From the NCBI GenBank assembly GCA_964439625.1, contig CAYTPI010000028.1:1-32893 (forward strand): a stretch of DNA of 32,893 nt, given 5' to 3'. The notes beneath the pieces were generated by a model that did no database searches, was not told the origin of the DNA, and saw nothing but the letters and a program-made list of their open reading frames with translations. Shown here in pieces: positions 31,485-32,893 of this stretch; within the stretch, counting starts at the first letter, position 1, and every line of letters starts with the position of its first letter. The translations under genes and the position numbers were made by a program. The DNA comes from CAYTPI01 sp964439625. Lineage in GTDB: Bacteria; Chloroflexota; Anaerolineae; Aggregatilineales; UBA3940.

Positions 31485-32893
31485 TCAGTTTTCAGCGGCA
31501 GATTCTATCGTAAGCTTTGCCAGTGTCACATAATCGCCACCATGTCGCAGACTATTGGCCGGTGCCGCAGTGATGGGTAAGCGTAACTCATTAATAGGGT
31601 TATACACGCCCACCCTAATTTCATAGACGCCTGCAGGCGTCTCTGCTGGAATCGGTAGCGTGTAGCGATCTGTGACGGTTTCGGCCTCGCGCCAGTCCGT
31701 CATTGGGCGTAAGCCGTTGCCGGGCACACTATCCCACTGAGTAATCAGCTTACCCTCGGCATCAACCAAGTGCGTGAATACAACAAATGAGTCCTCGATG
31801 GGACCGTTGGCTTGCCAATTCATCTCGATCAGTAAAGTGTCGTCCGGTTGCCCGCTTGCTGAGGTTGCTGCGCTTTGCAGCCTGAGGCTACCCTCAAATT
31901 GGGTATCGAGTGGTAGGAGGGTCATATCAGCCGTAGCCTCTGCCTGGTAGGTCAACAAGCGGGTAAAGTTCACCCATTGCTCACCGACGTAATAGGCGGA
32001 GAGCATCTCTGTTTGCAGCACACGGTTTGGGTCGCTAGTCGCTTCATCAACCATCAATAGATTAATCTGGCCCGCCTCATTTGCGAGCACACTCGCGAGA
32101 ACATCTGGTTTGACGGGCCAAGTGCCGTCAGTGGCCGGGCGCACCTGCGCTTGTGTCTCTTCACTGACGACTTGAGTTAAGTAAGCTGGGTGTATATAAA
32201 CAACGTCGTCTGCCGTCAACGTGGCGGTTGCTACTGTGATCTCTTCCCGTAACGAGTCGCGTCGTGGCATGACATCACCCAGCAGTCGTTCAGTGAAACC
32301 GGGGCCAAACGACTCAACCAAGTATAGATTGAACGTTTGCTGTGGTTCTGTACCGAGTTGCTCAACCAAGGTCATATCGAACGAGTCAATCACACCCATA
32401 GCATCCAAGCGCCGCGGCACACTAAACTGATCCGCCTCCAGCACGTAGACGGGCTGCCCAGCATGGACCCACTGCCGGACGCTGATTTCCTGCTTCCATG
32501 CTGACTGCTCTACGAGCTCACCGCTGACTTGGTACGGCCCAGCATACACCTCGATTTGCGGGATATTGCCTGAGTGCATCAGATAATGGGTCACGCTACC
32601 GGGTTCTGCAATCTGCTGGGCAAGCGCCTCCCCAACGGCTCGGGCGTTTGCATCGGCAGCGTAGGCGGCGTCTGGGTCTGCCCCGAAGATCAGCCTATAC
32701 TCAATGTGGTTCAAGGGGGCCTCTGCCGGGTTGGTTAGGAGGGTCAGGTCAAACAGCAGCCAGCTAAAAATCAACGCGAGACCAAGCAAAGCCGCCGTGA
32801 TGTTACGCAGCCGTTTAGAGCGTAGCGCTCGAAAGAGCAGCGTAAAACTGAGGGCGCCCAGCACTGCGAACATCGGTATATGTGCCACCAAAT
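31485..32893 (-). CDS. GT39-type glycosyltransferase, C-terminal part (cut by window edge)
   Basis: The frame runs to the last base, so the N-terminal membrane core lies outside; the visible TTG near 32891 is not a convincing start. The remaining 468 residues have the last two helices (VLGALSFTLLFRAL, ITAALLGLALIFSWLLF), then the same middle domain as the paralogues (SVTHYLMHSGNIPQIEVYAG, GQPVYVLEAD) and the same C-terminal domain (DSFVVFTHLVDAEG, PGNGLRPMTDWREAE, PAGVYEIRVGVYNP). It precedes the 29119-31470 gene with a 14-bp gap and is co-transcribed. Whether its catalytic Asp is kept cannot be seen. Confidence 0.85.
   Translation of the reverse strand, partial: LVAHIPMFAVLGALSFTLLFRALRSKRLRNITAALLGLALIFSWLLFDLTLLTNPAEAPLNHIEYRLIFGADPDAAYAADANARAVGEALAQQIAEPGSVTHYLMHSGNIPQIEVYAGPYQVSGELVEQSAWKQEISVRQWVHAGQPVYVLEADQFSVPRRLDAMGVIDSFDMTLVEQLGTEPQQTFNLYLVESFGPGFTERLLGDVMPRRDSLREEITVATATLTADDVVYIHPAYLTQVVSEETQAQVRPATDGTWPVKPDVLASVLANEAGQINLLMVDEATSDPNRVLQTEMLSAYYVGEQWVNFTRLLTYQAEATADMTLLPLDTQFEGSLRLQSAATSASGQPDDTLLIEMNWQANGPIEDSFVVFTHLVDAEGKLITQWDSVPGNGLRPMTDWREAETVTDRYTLPIPAETPAGVYEIRVGVYNPINELRLPITAAPANSLRHGGDYVTLAKLTIESAAEN

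Noticed and set aside
1..32893. tRNA, rRNA, CRISPR, transposase, integrase, toxin-antitoxin or phage genes
   Set aside because: Looked for across both strands by motif and repeat pattern and found none.

Overview
The window looks like a chromosomal segment from a free-living bacterium, most likely Chloroflexota (Anaerolineae-like). This is inference from gene content: a LysW-type lysine/ornithine deblocking enzyme, several large GT39-type membrane glycosyltransferases with an extracytoplasmic C-terminal beta-sandwich, surface proteins with Thr/Pro-rich (TPTPTP) stretches, TPR proteins with a membrane anchor, a CruF-type carotenoid hydratase and a receiver-DUF309 fusion. I see no rRNA, tRNA, CRISPR array, insertion sequence, integrase or phage gene.

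Layout. Positions 186-2507 (minus strand) hold a HAD phosphatase, a LysK-like M20 hydrolase and a small membrane protein, probably one operon. Positions 2508-4141 hold a candidate 51-residue protein on plus, a hairpin that could terminate from both sides, and a predicted exported Thr/Pro-rich protein on minus, followed by a divergent group II truncated hemoglobin. Positions 4698-10171 are all minus: an APC-type permease with a 237-residue cytosolic extension, a three-helix membrane protein, a broken and an intact ADP-ribosylglycohydrolase in tandem, and a double-GNAT acetyltransferase.

Positions 10360-23487 are all plus: an acyl-CoA dehydrogenase-like flavoprotein; a predicted pseudokinase with a small partner gene; a GT39-like membrane glycosyltransferase; a double hot-dog thioesterase overlapping a receiver-DUF309 gene; an SRPBCC protein behind a near-consensus promoter; a metallophosphoesterase; then a tightly packed run of membrane protein, alpha/beta hydrolase, CruF, PlsY-like acyltransferase and GT2 glycosyltransferase (18737-22708); and a TPR protein. 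Positions 23521-27262 are minus (GAF protein, CoxE-like VWA protein, YihY/BrkB membrane protein, an unknown cytosolic protein). A membrane-anchored TPR protein (27396-29114, plus) converges on two GT39 paralogues (29119-32893, minus), the second cut by the window edge.

How genes may work together. The 18737-22708 run reads as a carotenoid tailoring operon: CruF hydrates the carotenoid end, the GT2 enzyme could glycosylate the hydroxyl, and the PlsY-like protein between them could supply phospholipid or, more speculatively, acylate the glycoside. The most unusual items are the kinase-fold protein lacking nearly all catalytic residues, the ADP-ribosylglycohydrolase duplicate broken by an out-of-frame deletion, a GT39 paralogue that lost its predicted catalytic aspartate, and the extended permease. 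All functional calls come from reading motifs by eye; no database search was possible.
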